A stretch of 64,000 bases of DNA from Lampris incognitus (Eukaryota; Chordata; Actinopteri; Lampriformes; Lampridae): positions 48,911,343 to 48,975,342 of the forward strand of contig NC_079215.1 of assembly GCF_029633865.1 (NCBI RefSeq), given 5' to 3'. Position 1 is the first letter of the stretch. Each line of letters starts with the position of its first letter. Of the stretch, positions 20,185 through 30,000 are shown one piece after another. The notes beneath the pieces are model-generated. The model saw nothing but the letters and a program-made list of their open reading frames with translations, did no database searches and was not told where the DNA came from. The translations under genes were made by a program, and so were the position numbers.

Positions 20185-20819
20185 CTGCAGAGGGGAAATG
20201 GGGAACAACAACGTGATTAGCATAGTTCAACAATAAACATGCCCACCACCTTTATAATCCGTTATTTCAGCGCAGGGGGGGCAACAGAGTAATTGGAGTA
20301 TTTACAGAGGGAATGAATCAACATATTTACTGGGACCTCTACTGTAGAATAGTCTCAAAACAGAGGGCACTATGCAATCAGAATGCTGCCTCCGTTTCTC
20401 TTCCAAGTCGTCTTGTTTTGTAAAGTATGTGAAATGCTGAGCAGATGAACCCACACCTGCCATGGAAAACAAGACTAGGTCAAAGTCTAGAATGGCTGGA
20501 GCGTGTATGGTCAATGTTGGAAATTGTTGCCAATTTATTAGAGGAACAGTCGGTGGTAGTGTCTATATTAAATGTTCATCTGCAGTTTTCTGTAGTGGTC
20601 TGAGTAATAGCTGTTGTTAAAGTGTACTGAAGTAGCAGATCACATGACAAGGTTAAGCTACGTTATAAAAAGGTTATAAATGCAGTTCCAAGAAAAACAC
20701 TTTCACTCATATCTTGGATGTTTATTTGAAAGAGAACCTAATTTAACTGTAACTATTCTAATTATCTGTTAGCACCCCCTCCTCTTTCATCTGTTTCTAT
20801 CTGCGGATGTCTCGTTGTT

Positions 20820-20965
20820 TCTAAGACTCGCTCTGCACTGACAGGAGAATTCACCCAGAATGCATTTCGGCCGCTGATCGCGCCATGGATTGCGCATCAC
20901 TTGCAACCGCCATCTGCCCCGTCTCAAGGTCCGAGTACCAAAAGATGTTGCGCTCATGATATTAC
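20820..20965 (-). promoter_or_regulatory. Candidate promoter-like segment upstream of misp3
   Basis: CpG-richer DNA about 0.7 kb upstream of the large misp3 exon. On the minus strand it contains CAGATGGCGGTTGC, like a YY1 site, and CAGAATGCA (plus-strand sense), like part of a ZNF143 site. Position and motifs only. Confidence 0.25.
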
Positions 20966-20969
20966 AGCG

Positions 20970-21815
20970 CAAACACGCCCGTCAACTTCCGCAGCTGAGC
21001 GCAATCTGCCCTGGTTTTGTGTCTGATTGTAATTATCCCTGTGGCAAAATATAAATGGTGGCTTCGCGCCAAGAACACGGCGGGCAGGCTCGATGGGCTT
21101 CATGCATTAATGTTTTTCTCTTATATTTGTTCTTGCAAAAAAAGTAATAAGGGGAAAATAAGGAAATTCTACGCGGGATTCATGGAAGGTGCGCACCGGC
21201 CACGTGTGTTCTTACCCACCTGAGTAGGTTGATGAATTGCGTTTGATCTGAAATCGGATGCGCGTGCCAGGCACTTTGTAATTAGCATAAAGAAGCGCCC
21301 CAATAATAAACCTATATATAGGCAGCAGACTTAAGTGCCGCGTGCAAACCAGCAAGGCACTGTGATTTGACAGGCAACGGACAGACAAAAGGAAGAACAA
21401 AGGGGACACACGCTTAACTTTGCTTTCCATTTATTCCGCAAAACACTTAAAGCAAGGAACGTTTGCCCATGCTCTTAAATGAAAACAACATTCAAAATGT
21501 CTAATTGTTTAAACAAAATCTTAAAATATATAAAATATTCAATACTCAATTGTTAGATTAAAGTGCAATATGAGGCATGATACATTCTTCCTTGAAATTA
21601 TGAAAATTATTAATTTTGCAATTAATCCGAGGTTCACATGCGTGCCGAACCGGGTGTGGGGGGGGGGGTGATCCGTACAGATCACGGATCAACTACATTA
21701 CACCACTTTTTTTCATCATCACTATTAATATATTACAGCACAAAACGCAAGTTGGCTTTTGTGCGTATTGACTTGTATGGTCTAGGGCAGTGGGATGTAC
21801 GCAAGTATTGATGAA
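20970..21815. other. Intergenic, nothing recognised
   Basis: AT-rich toward 21480-21760. No supported feature. Confidence 0.5.
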
Positions 21816-21821
21816 TACCAC

Positions 21822-21928
21822 TGTAAACTACTAATAAGACACGTTAGCCGAGTGGTTAGTGATGTCGCCTTGTGGCGCAGTACATCCCGTATCGAGTCCC
21901 GCACCGGTCAAGAAAATAACCGGTTACA
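21822..21928 (+). repeat. TRIM family A LTR1
   Basis: TG...CA ends. It lacks 28 bp that LTR2 keeps; the missing block is bordered by a short TTAG repeat, consistent with a microhomology deletion. Confidence 0.75.
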
Positions 21929-22031
21929 TTGGTGGCAGCGGTGGGATCCGGAAGTGTGCAGATCCTCAGAAGTCTCTTCGGACCGCGGGAAGAACAAAAC
22001 GCGAGGGCGCGCTTCCGGGGAGGGTGACGAC

Positions 22032-22166
22032 TGTAAACTACTAATAAGACACGTTAGTCCCTAACTAACGGGTCTGGCCCTTTAGCCGAGCGGTTAATGA
22101 TGTCGCCTTGTGGTGCAGTACACCCCGTATCGAATCCCGCACCGGGCAAGAAAATAACCGGTTACA
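22032..22166 (+). repeat. TRIM family A LTR2
   Basis: TG...CA ends, 135 bp, full-length form with the tRNA-like boxes at 22083-22094 and about 22128-22138. Confidence 0.75.
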
Positions 22167-22260
22167 CCACAAAAGTTGTTAAATTGTTCAATCTGTGCGC
22201 ACGCATGATTCATTCATGGGGCAACACGTCATCAAGTATAGCAAAAATTGCTTGAACTGG

Positions 22261-22575
22261 TGTGACTACGGATGAATAGACTCGCTAGCCCTTGGCTAAC
22301 GGGTATGACCCTTTAGTTGACTCGTTAACGTAGTCGCCCGTGGTACGGGAGACCTGGGTTCGCGTCCCGGCAGCGGCGGTTCCCCAGCTACGCCCCGAAT
22401 TCGTTTCATAGGTGTCAGAAGTGGGATGGTGACACCGTGAGGCCATCTGAAGCGCGTGCGCCCAAAGGCGTGAGGGAGCATGCTGTTCCCGAAGGAGGAG
22501 GGTAGTGTAACGACTACGGACGAATAGCGAGTCGGGCCCTTTAGTCGACTGGATATCGTTGTCGCCCGTGGCCCG
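22261..22575 (+). mobile_element. TRIM family B, plus-strand copy (3' LTR truncated)
   Basis: LTR1 is 22261-22408 (TGTGACTACGG ... CGTTTCA). The internal region 22409-22505 starts AGGTGTCAGAAGTGGGAT, one mismatch from the complement of the tRNA-Leu (CAG) 3' end, and ends with the purine tract GAAGGAGGAGGG. LTR2 starts at 22506 (TGTAACGACTACGG) and is broken near 22575, where an inverted copy begins. The LTR has A- and B-box-like sequences (TTAGTTGACTCG, GGTTCGCGTCC). Confidence 0.65.
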
Positions 22576-22752
22576 GGAACCGTCTCAACCGGGACGCGAA
22601 CCCGGATTTCCTGCACCACGGGCGACAACGTTAACCAGTCGACTAAGGGGCTCGACCTGTTAGCTAAGGGCTAGCGAGTCTATTCGTCTGTAGTCGTTAC
22701 ACTACCACCCTCCTTCGGGAAGCGCGTCCTCGCACTTCGTTATACCAGCCCC
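22576..22752 (-). mobile_element. TRIM family B, minus-strand copy: 3' part, split by a gypsy insertion
   Basis: On the minus strand the internal region ends GAAGGAGGGTGGTAG (down to 22702) and LTR2 starts TGTAACGACTAC at 22701, ending at a tail-to-tail junction with the plus-strand copy. Arms 22541-22571 and 22616-22646 pair almost perfectly. The other part of this element is at 27535-27740. Confidence 0.6.
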
Positions 22753-22945
22753 TGTAATGATCTGGGCCCTCTGGCTATGTTAACTTATAACATTAATAAA
22801 GCAAGGACGACTTCTCTCGTTTTGGGTGTTTATTCACCGACCGGATTCCCACTGACGTTGTTACGTACATCAAGTGACTTTGTTGTGGCGCTACGGAAAG
22901 CCGTAAGGGACATTAGCAAATCAAATCTTACTAGCAAATATTACA
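22753..22945 (-). repeat. Gypsy 3' LTR
   Basis: 193 bp, TGTAATGATCTG ... AATATTACA as read on the plus strand; three differences from the partner LTR. Confidence 0.9.
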
Positions 22946-23267
22946 TCTCCCTTTTTCTGAAAAGTGCTGCTTTCTCTGCAGAGATACAGACCACGTTGAG
23001 CACGTTTATAAGCAAATACAATCTTAATAAGAAAGAATATGAAAGTGGATTTCTTATATAACTGGACTGCAACAAAGTAGTGTAAAACATTTCCTTCACT
23101 GTCTAAATGTGATACCGTAATAACATTTCATCTTTTTTTTTCATTTCATTACTGGTAACTGCAAACAGCAGGTAGGTACACAAGGTAAGTGAACGCTGTA
23201 AATATTTCTTTTCAAAACATAGCAGGTATAGTACAGGTTGGTGTAAAATTCTCTCTTTTTTTAACAT

Positions 23268-26171
23268 TCATAAGTCAAGGATTTGTCTTGGTTTGATCGT
23301 GCGACCTGACCTCGTGGTGTAACCAGGCTGTGTGTCTGGTTGTCGCTGATTGTTCGTGTCTGGAGGTTCAGCATGCTCTTGCTGATGGGCTTGTGTGTTG
23401 TTGTTAACGCTGGTAACAGTCTGCTGTGAAGTGTGTGTGTGTGTAGTGTGAGTGTTCACTCTGCTTTGTCGCAGGTGTTGACGGTTGCGTTGGTAGATCT
23501 GACCTTCTTTGGTTTGGATGTGGTAGCTCCTGTCTGTGTTTGCTGGTCTTTCCACAGTTGCAGGTCTCCAGGATCCATCCTCCTGCCGGAAGCGGATTGG
23601 TGTGCCTGCGGGCAGGTGGGGCAGAGGTTTGGCTGTTCGGTTGTAGTATGCCTGCTGGCGCTGTTGACATACCTCTCTCCTTTTGTGAACATCCTCCTGA
23701 CTGGCGATCTGTGGCTGCAGGTGTTTTGCTGTTGATGGGAGAATGGACCGCAGCCTCCGACTCATCAGTAGCTGTGCCGGTGATTTCAGGTTGTCCACCG
23801 GTGTGTTGCGATACTCCAGTAAGCTCATGTAGGGGTCTTTGTTCTCAGCTTTGGCTTTGTCCAGGATGCGTTTGGCCGTCTGGACAGTTTTCTCGGAGAG
23901 GCCGTTGCTCTGTGGGTAGTGGGGGCTTGTGGTGGTGTGTGAGAAACCCCATGTCTGTGAGAAGTTGCGGAACTCACCAGAGCTGTAGCACGGACTGTTG
24001 TCGCTGATGATAGTCTCGGGGATTCCGTGTCGAGCCATTGCTGCTTTCAGCTTCATGATGACGGCAGATGAGGTGCAGCTGTAAAGTCTCTCTAGCTCGA
24101 AGAATCTGGAGTAGTAGTCCACAGTGACTATGAAGTCCTGTGAGTTCCATGTGAATAGGTCTGTGCCTATCACTTGACACGGCCGCTCGGGTATGGCGTG
24201 TGACATCATTGGTTCCTTTGCATTTGCGCTGCGCCGTTCTTGGCATATGCTGCAGTCTGCTACCGCATCCTCGATCTGTTTCCCCATGCCAGGCCAGAAC
24301 AGTAAGTCTCTTGCTCGGCATTTGCTTTTTTCCACGCCAAGGTGGCTGGCATGGATGCGCTGTATCATGTCCTTGCGAAGCTTTTGGGGGACAATGATTC
24401 TCTCACCTTTGAACAGGATACCGTCCGTTTCTGAGATTTCTGCTCTGTGGTTCCAGTATTCTTGGATGCTGGGCGGGCACTTTTTCTTTGTGTCTGGCCA
24501 GCCAGTGAGTGTGGCTCGTCTGAGTGCGGTGAGCTGTGGATCTTGCGCTGTTTCCTGCTTGATTTCTGTGAGTCTTGTGTCGCTCACAGGGATGTTGCTG
24601 AGGACTGTGTGCACTTGGGCCTCCATCCTTTCGTGTAGGTCACTGTCGTGGTGTTCTATTGACTTGCGTGACAGTGTGTCGGCCACCGGTATGTCCTTAC
24701 CGGGGCGGTGGATGATTTGGATGTCGTATTTTTGGAGCGCCAGGATCATCCGTTGCAGCCGGGGTGGTGCTGCTGCCAGTGGCTTTTTTAGTATTGCCTC
24801 CAGAGGCTTGTGGTCTGACTCCACAATCACTTTTCGTCCATACATGTACTCGTGGAACCTCTTGCAGCCGAAGACCACAGCGTAGAGCTCCTTCTCTATC
24901 TGTGCGTAGTTTTCTTCAGTGCTGTTGAGTGACTTGGACGCATAGGCAATTGGTTTGCCATCTTGGAGCATGACAGCCCCAAGGCCACTTTTGGATGCAT
25001 CCACTTGGAGTCGCAGCTCTTTCTGCGGGTCGAAATATGAGAGTACTGGACCTGGGTGCTGTGTAATGAGATTCTTCATCTCTTGGAACGCCTTGTCGTG
25101 GACTGCATCCCACACAAACTCACTGTCCTGTTTCAGAAGCTGTCTGAGGGGTGAGTTTATCTGTGAGAGGTGTGGAGCGAATCTGGCGAGGTAGTTGATC
25201 ATGCCGAGGACTGTCTCCAGCTCTGCTTTGTTCTGTGGGGGTTGCATGTCCTTGACCGCCTTCACCTTGTGTGGGTCTGGTTTGATGCCTTCGTGTGAGA
25301 GCGTGTGGCCGAAGTAGCGTACCTCGGACACGCATATGTGACACTTGTCGGGGTTGAGCCTCACCCCTCGCTCCCTTGTGCGCTTCAGCATCGCTCTGAG
25401 ACGCTGGTCATGTTCCTCTTTAGTCTTGCCGAACACTAGTATGTCGTCCACTATGGCCGTCACACCGTCTAATCCTTCATATGTTTCATCCACGCGTCTC
25501 TGGAACTCGTCTTGAGCGGACACGATTCCGAATGGCAGTCTGAGGAAACGATACCTGCCAAACACTGTGTTAAATGTCGTCAACATTGAGGATTCAGTGC
25601 TCAGTTTGATGGCCCAATAGCCTGACCGCGCGTCTAACACGCTAAAGTACTCAGCTCCAGCGAGCTTTGTGGTGGCGTCCTCCAGCGTGGGGAGAGGGTA
25701 GTGAGGTCGTTGTATCACTTTGTTAAGAGCTCTGGGGTCTAAACACACCCTACGTTTGCCTGTCTTTGGCTTCTCAACAATGACGAGTGCGTTCACCCAT
25801 TCTGTGGGTTCTGTTACCTTACAGATTATGCCGCCTTTCTCCATGCTGTCAAGCTCGTCCCTCAGTTTGCTGCGTAGGGCGATGGGGATTCTGCGTGGCG
25901 GGCAGACGACTGGCGTTGCATCTGGTGGGACGCGGAAGGTGCACTCGCCTGGGAACTCTCCTATTCCCTGGAAAACATCTGCATACTCATCCATTATGCT
26001 CTGTGATGTGACATTGTTTTCCTCGCTCACAGCCATCACTATTTTTACCAAGTTTAGGTCACGGCATGTTTTCATTGCCATGACTGGTGGGGCGTTTGGG
26101 TCAATGACGTAAAAGTCCAGCATCATTGCATTGTCTCTGTACTTACATTTGAGTTTGCATGTGCCTTTCAC
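23268..26171 (-). CDS. pol: Gypsy Pol: end of protease, reverse transcriptase, RNase H, integrase
   Basis: 967 residues from the first Met, in the same frame as gag beyond the single TGA. Reverse transcriptase: FSVLDARSGYWAIKL, LPFGIVSAQDEFQ and the catalytic box IVDD (Ile in place of the usual Tyr). RNase H: LQVDASKSGLGAVML and ESDHKPLEAI. Integrase: an HHCC finger (HASHLGV ... CSICQER) and the D,D,E residues in GTDLFTW, SDNSPCYSS and NGLSEKTVQ. No other stop or frameshift is seen, so all catalytic domains appear intact. It is not clear whether the TGA is a disabling mutation or is read through. Confidence 0.9.
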   Translation of the reverse strand: MKGTCKLKCKYRDNAMMLDFYVIDPNAPPVMAMKTCRDLNLVKIVMAVSEENNVTSQSIMDEYADVFQGIGEFPGECTFRVPPDATPVVCPPRRIPIALRSKLRDELDSMEKGGIICKVTEPTEWVNALVIVEKPKTGKRRVCLDPRALNKVIQRPHYPLPTLEDATTKLAGAEYFSVLDARSGYWAIKLSTESSMLTTFNTVFGRYRFLRLPFGIVSAQDEFQRRVDETYEGLDGVTAIVDDILVFGKTKEEHDQRLRAMLKRTRERGVRLNPDKCHICVSEVRYFGHTLSHEGIKPDPHKVKAVKDMQPPQNKAELETVLGMINYLARFAPHLSQINSPLRQLLKQDSEFVWDAVHDKAFQEMKNLITQHPGPVLSYFDPQKELRLQVDASKSGLGAVMLQDGKPIAYASKSLNSTEENYAQIEKELYAVVFGCKRFHEYMYGRKVIVESDHKPLEAILKKPLAAAPPRLQRMILALQKYDIQIIHRPGKDIPVADTLSRKSIEHHDSDLHERMEAQVHTVLSNIPVSDTRLTEIKQETAQDPQLTALRRATLTGWPDTKKKCPPSIQEYWNHRAEISETDGILFKGERIIVPQKLRKDMIQRIHASHLGVEKSKCRARDLLFWPGMGKQIEDAVADCSICQERRSANAKEPMMSHAIPERPCQVIGTDLFTWNSQDFIVTVDYYSRFFELERLYSCTSSAVIMKLKAAMARHGIPETIISDNSPCYSSGEFRNFSQTWGFSHTTTSPHYPQSNGLSEKTVQTAKRILDKAKAENKDPYMSLLEYRNTPVDNLKSPAQLLMSRRLRSILPSTAKHLQPQIASQEDVHKRREVCQQRQQAYYNRTAKPLPHLPAGTPIRFRQEDGSWRPATVERPANTDRSYHIQTKEGQIYQRNRQHLRQSRVNTHTTHTHTSQQTVTSVNNNTQAHQQEHAEPPDTNNQRQPDTQPGYTTRSGRTIKPRQILDL

Positions 26172-26186
26172 GCTCAGCGCGCCTCC

Positions 26187-27308
26187 TCAATATTCAGTGA
26201 GTCTGTGTATTGCTGGTTTCAGTGTCACATTTTTGAACAGCGCCTGGAACAGGTTGGTGGGAATAGTATTGGCCTGTGCCCCAGTGTCTAGTTTAAACTT
26301 TAGCTTCTGTGGAGGTGTGCCAATTCCAACCTCTACGTAAGCCTGCTCGTTGCTTTTTCCGTTGTTCTCTATTGAGATGCAGTCTATGTACAGCTCTGTC
26401 TGTTCTCCCACAGCGGTGCTCTCCACTGTAATGTTGTCGAAGTACAGTTCGTCCTGCTCTCTGTCAGTGGTGTACTCTTCTGGGTTCTCTCCGACGGCAT
26501 GTACTGTGCCGCGGTAGTACTTTGTCTGTCCCTGGGAGCTAGACTTGCATAGTTTAGCAAAATGATTGAGCTTCTTGCATTTAATGCATTGTTTACCCTT
26601 AGCTGGGCAAGTGGCTTTAGCGCCGTGTAGCCCTCCACAATAGCTACACGCCCTAGCGGCGGTGCTAACGTTACCTTCCCTTTGTCTGAAGTTAGCGTTA
26701 GCTGCTTTGGGTGCGTTCGGTTTGTAAGTCTTTCTGCCTATTGCGTGCACCGTTTCATGTGTGCTGCCCTGGCCCATAAACTTTAGCTGTTGCTTTGCTA
26801 GCTCGTGTGAGCGGGCTACATCTATGGCTTTTTCTAGCGTTAGCTCAGCTCCCTGGCTAAGTAGCTTTTCTCTCACTCTGGGTGAGTTGGTGGCAAACAC
26901 GATGCGGTCCCTGACCATCTCGTCGGCATTTGGGTAGGCACAGTCTTTGACTAGGAGCTTTAGCTCAGTTACAAATTGTTCGAAGGATTCACTCTCTCCC
27001 TGCATCTTTTCATGAAATTTATATCTGGCATAAATCGGGTTTGCTTTGGGGGTGATGTACTCAGTGTACTTATCGTAGTACGTTTCTAGCTTCTTGGCTT
27101 GTTCTCCGCTGAGTGTCCAAGTGTTGTGCACATCGCGCCCTTTTTCCCCTATCCAGAGCAGGAGGTAGCTGCATTTCTCCTCTTCGTTCTTCCCGCGCAG
27201 GGGGCCCTTGAACATTAGCTCCGTTGTTTGTCGAAATCGTCTCCATGCTTCAGGTAAGTTCGCCGATTCCCAGTCCATCCGTGGAGCTGGAACGCCGTAC
27301 GAATCCAT
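26187..27308 (-). CDS. gag: Gypsy Gag with start of protease
   Basis: 373 residues. The capsid-like region (MDWESANLPEAWRRFRQ, then YLLLWIGEKGRDV) is followed by two zinc knuckles (CSYCGGLHGAKATC and CIKCKKLNHFAKLC) and the aspartic protease motif KLDTGAQANTI near residue 340. The start ATG lies only 33 nt from the 5' LTR. The frame ends at a TGA at 26187-26189, inside the protease region, after which the same frame continues as pol. Confidence 0.85.
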   Translation of the reverse strand: MDSYGVPAPRMDWESANLPEAWRRFRQTTELMFKGPLRGKNEEEKCSYLLLWIGEKGRDVHNTWTLSGEQAKKLETYYDKYTEYITPKANPIYARYKFHEKMQGESESFEQFVTELKLLVKDCAYPNADEMVRDRIVFATNSPRVREKLLSQGAELTLEKAIDVARSHELAKQQLKFMGQGSTHETVHAIGRKTYKPNAPKAANANFRQREGNVSTAARACSYCGGLHGAKATCPAKGKQCIKCKKLNHFAKLCKSSSQGQTKYYRGTVHAVGENPEEYTTDREQDELYFDNITVESTAVGEQTELYIDCISIENNGKSNEQAYVEVGIGTPPQKLKFKLDTGAQANTIPTNLFQALFKNVTLKPAIHRLTEY

Positions 27309-27341
27309 ATTGGGTATTTAAACTCCGCTACTCTGACACCA

Positions 27342-27534
27342 TGTAATGATCTGTGCCCTCTGGCTATGTTAACTTATAACATTAATAAAGCAAGGACGAC
27401 TTCTCTCGTTTTGGGTGTTTATTCACCGACCGGATTCCCACTGACGTTGTTACGTACATCACGTGACTTTGTTGTGGCGCTACGGAAAGCCGTAAGGGAC
27501 ATTAGCAAATCAAATATTACTAGCAAATATTACA
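27342..27534 (-). repeat. Gypsy 5' LTR
   Basis: 193 bp. An AATAAA occurs on its plus strand, but the element is transcribed on the minus strand. Confidence 0.9.
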
Positions 27535-27740
27535 GTCCCCTCACGTCTCTGGGCGCACGCGCTTCCGGTGGCCTCACGGTCTCACCATCCCACTTCTGAC
27601 ATCAATGTAGCGAATTCAGGGGGCAGCCGCAAACGGGACGCGAACCCGGATTTCCCGCACCATCGGCGACAACGTTAACCAGTCGGCTAAAGGGTCCGAC
27701 CCGTCAGGGCTAGCGAGTGTATTCATCCGTAGTCGTAACA
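27535..27740 (-). mobile_element. TRIM family B, minus-strand copy: LTR1 and primer-binding region
   Basis: On the minus strand LTR1 runs 27740-27606 (TGTTACGACTACGG ... GAATTCGCTACA). Then T and TGATGTCAGAAGTGGGAT follow, with one mismatch to the tRNA-Leu primer complement. The gypsy element interrupts the internal region at 27535. Confidence 0.65.
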
Positions 27741-27744
27741 CTGG

Positions 27745-29020
27745 CAACCTGTATCTGCGAATGATTTCGGTCTTAGTTAAATCAAAAAGTTATATTCTCC
27801 TGCGAAATACCCACTCATGAGTGTAATATTTAAAGGGGTTGTCTCCTAATGGTCACTCTACAGTGTCTCGAATGAAGCAATGTCCACACATAAAATAACG
27901 TTTGGTGTTCCGTGTTTATTGTGGTCTGCCATACATACACAAGCCTTTCCTTCCGGTGCATTTCCTGCATCTCCCGAATAGGTCAGTGACATCATCACCT
28001 AGCGTCGTGCTGGACTAGACCATTACTGGATCATACCATTATATCCTGACCTATGGATATTACAATGAGCCCGCCTGGAGTCACTGCTGTCATGATCACT
28101 GGAAAGTCTGGGTGTCAGTTACCACCAACTGTCTGAAGACGCCAATAATGTTCACTCTAACTGCGTGTGGCTATTAGCGCTGGTGTTTTGCTAGGAGGCT
28201 CATTTGCATAGAAAGGGAACAATTTTGCGCCAAATGTATGCATATCACCTAATTTAAATACGTGCAAAAAGCACCGAAGCACCGAGACGCGATTTGCTTG
28301 GCAGCACAGTTTGGGCTGCATCTCACCCTTTGCGGCTGCTTTGAGAGTTGCACGGTTTCGTTTTGTCTGATTTTGCGCAGGTGTAGCCGCCACAAAAGCG
28401 GCCCAATCCTTCTGTGACTTCACCCGTGAGCGTTTTGTCAGAGTGATTGTTATTTGGGCTGCTTTAACTGTGCGCTCTCCCTCATGCTTCCTGCCGCTCA
28501 GCTGACCAATCGTGTAACTTCAGTGACGTTGTTGGTCACCTGATCCGGCGGCCCAGTCATGTCAAACTGATCACTCAGTCAGTCACTCAAACTATGATCA
28601 CTCACTCAGTCAGTCGGTTGGTCAGTCATTCAGGGAGGTTTGTAGGGTTGGCCCGCCGGCCGGTCCAGCCAAAAAGGAAAAAAAGAGGAGTTTATTTTAG
28701 CCCAAATAAGCAAATGTTTTATTGCTCAAAAGTTAATTTTCGGTCATAATAATAACAATAATCCTGATGTTTTATGCATGATAGCTGCGTTAGTGCTTAA
28801 TGGCGCCCCACCTCTGACAGGAGTTAATTAGAAATATATTCAGGAAGTTAAACATTTTATTGACTTTTCACCTTTCAATTAAGGTTTTTTTGTGTGCAAA
28901 TATAACCTAATTATGTTTGAACAAAAGAAAGAACAACCTGCAGTGGTCTTTGCAGCACTATTATAACAAAAACAAAGTTATCTTCCTTATCGGTTTGGCT
29001 GCAGTTATGGTATTAATAAT
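27745..29020. other. Intergenic, nothing recognised
   Basis: Contains a CAGT/CACT-rich stretch at 28550-28635. No exon or repeat family recognised. Confidence 0.5.
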
Positions 29021-30000
29021 CAGGGTTGGCAGGATTACTTTATAAATGTAATCTGTTACAATTACAAATTACCTGTTGAAAAATGTATTCAGTAACTTAC
29101 TCTGAGTATCACCAGATAAAGTAATGTAATCGGTTACTTTCAGTTACATTTGGATTACCTCAATGCCAAATAAGAAAAGAAACAAAAGAAAAGATGTCAG
29201 TAACATGACTTACTCAAGTGCATTTTGTAAGACAACAAAACAATATATGAAGGACAATGGGGACACCAAACTTCTACGCATGAAAACATGTAGCAAAACG
29301 GCAAACAGACAATGCTGTTTTAGTTAATACATAGATTAAAAGCACCCACCCCCACCCTCTCTTTTAGGCCTGCTACTTGAATTAAGAGTATCCACAGTGT
29401 TTTTTAGTCAACAAATCAGGTGTCCAGATACTGAACTGTCACAGACAACATCATAAAGTAAATGCAGGCAGTAGGCCTGTGAATTTCAAAATAAAGTATA
29501 GGCCTATACGTGTCCCACATTGTTCCACACAAACACTGTTTGTCCCACACTTGGCTTGTTGTCATCTGGTCACCCTACATGTAAGCCAGAGTAAAAGAAG
29601 GGGGCCAACGAGACACATTTGGGCAGCCCGTCAGTAGGGTTGCCTCTTTTAGCTCAGAAAAATAAGGGACACTAAACTCAATCCCATCTCTGCTCCCACC
29701 ACTGCCTCCCCAGGCCCCATGACCCCCACCTCAATGGAAAAGGTTGCTTTTATTTTTCATAAATAGTCATTTCCCTGACTCTATGGATGCACACAAAATG
29801 TGGTGTTAGTTCAGCATGTGGCAGGCTTGGAAGGTTCACGTAAAGGGAAATATACAGTAGGCTAGACACCTGCCTACAGTAAGTAGACCAGTCAAGTCAA
29901 GTCAGTTTTATTTGTGTGGTCCAATATCACAAATTACTGAGAAATAGGTCTCTAGAAAACAGACATGTAGCTACATAATGTCTCAGTTAAATGCCTTATT

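Larger units (their letters stand above)
21822..22166 (+). mobile_element. Complete miniature LTR retrotransposon (TRIM family A) with tRNA-like LTRs
   Basis: LTR1 is 21822-21928 (107 bp) and LTR2 is 22032-22166 (135 bp). Both start TGTAAACTACTAATAAGACA and end AACCGGTTACA, and they are alike apart from a 28-bp deletion in LTR1 and a few substitutions. The 103-bp internal region begins T then TGGTGGCAGCGGTGGGAT (21930-21947), an 18-nt perfect complement to the 3' end of vertebrate tRNA-Leu (AAG/TAG) as I remember it. It ends with the purine tract GGGGAGGG shortly before LTR2. A 4-bp duplication CCAC flanks the element (21818-21821 and 22167-22170). The LTR contains GCCGAGCGGT (as in the tRNA-Leu A box) and TATCGAATCCC (B-box-like). 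There is no coding capacity, so it must have been mobilised in trans. Confidence 0.75.
22753..27534 (-). mobile_element. Ty3/gypsy LTR retrotransposon, nearly intact, no env
   Basis: Two 193-bp LTRs (22753-22945 and 27342-27534, TG...CA) differ at three positions. On the minus strand the 5' LTR is followed after one base by TGGTGTCAGAGTAGCGGA (primer-binding site; its first ten bases agree with the tRNA-Leu complement), then gag and pol in one frame. A purine tract AAAAAGGGAGA adjoins the 3' LTR. The flanking pentamers GCCCC and GTCCC may be a target duplication with one change. The order protease, reverse transcriptase, RNase H, integrase defines Ty3/gypsy. It is inserted in a TRIM family B element. 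Confidence 0.9.

Noticed and set aside
22081-22160. Possible tRNA gene (A and B boxes)
   Set aside because: The stems do not pair and the sequence is part of a repeated LTR; treated as tRNA-like sequence of the TRIM.
23433-25194. Several plus-strand frames of 65-230 residues
   Set aside because: Antisense shadows of the gypsy pol frame.
28157-28423. 88-residue minus-strand frame
   Set aside because: No family resemblance, no splice or promoter context.
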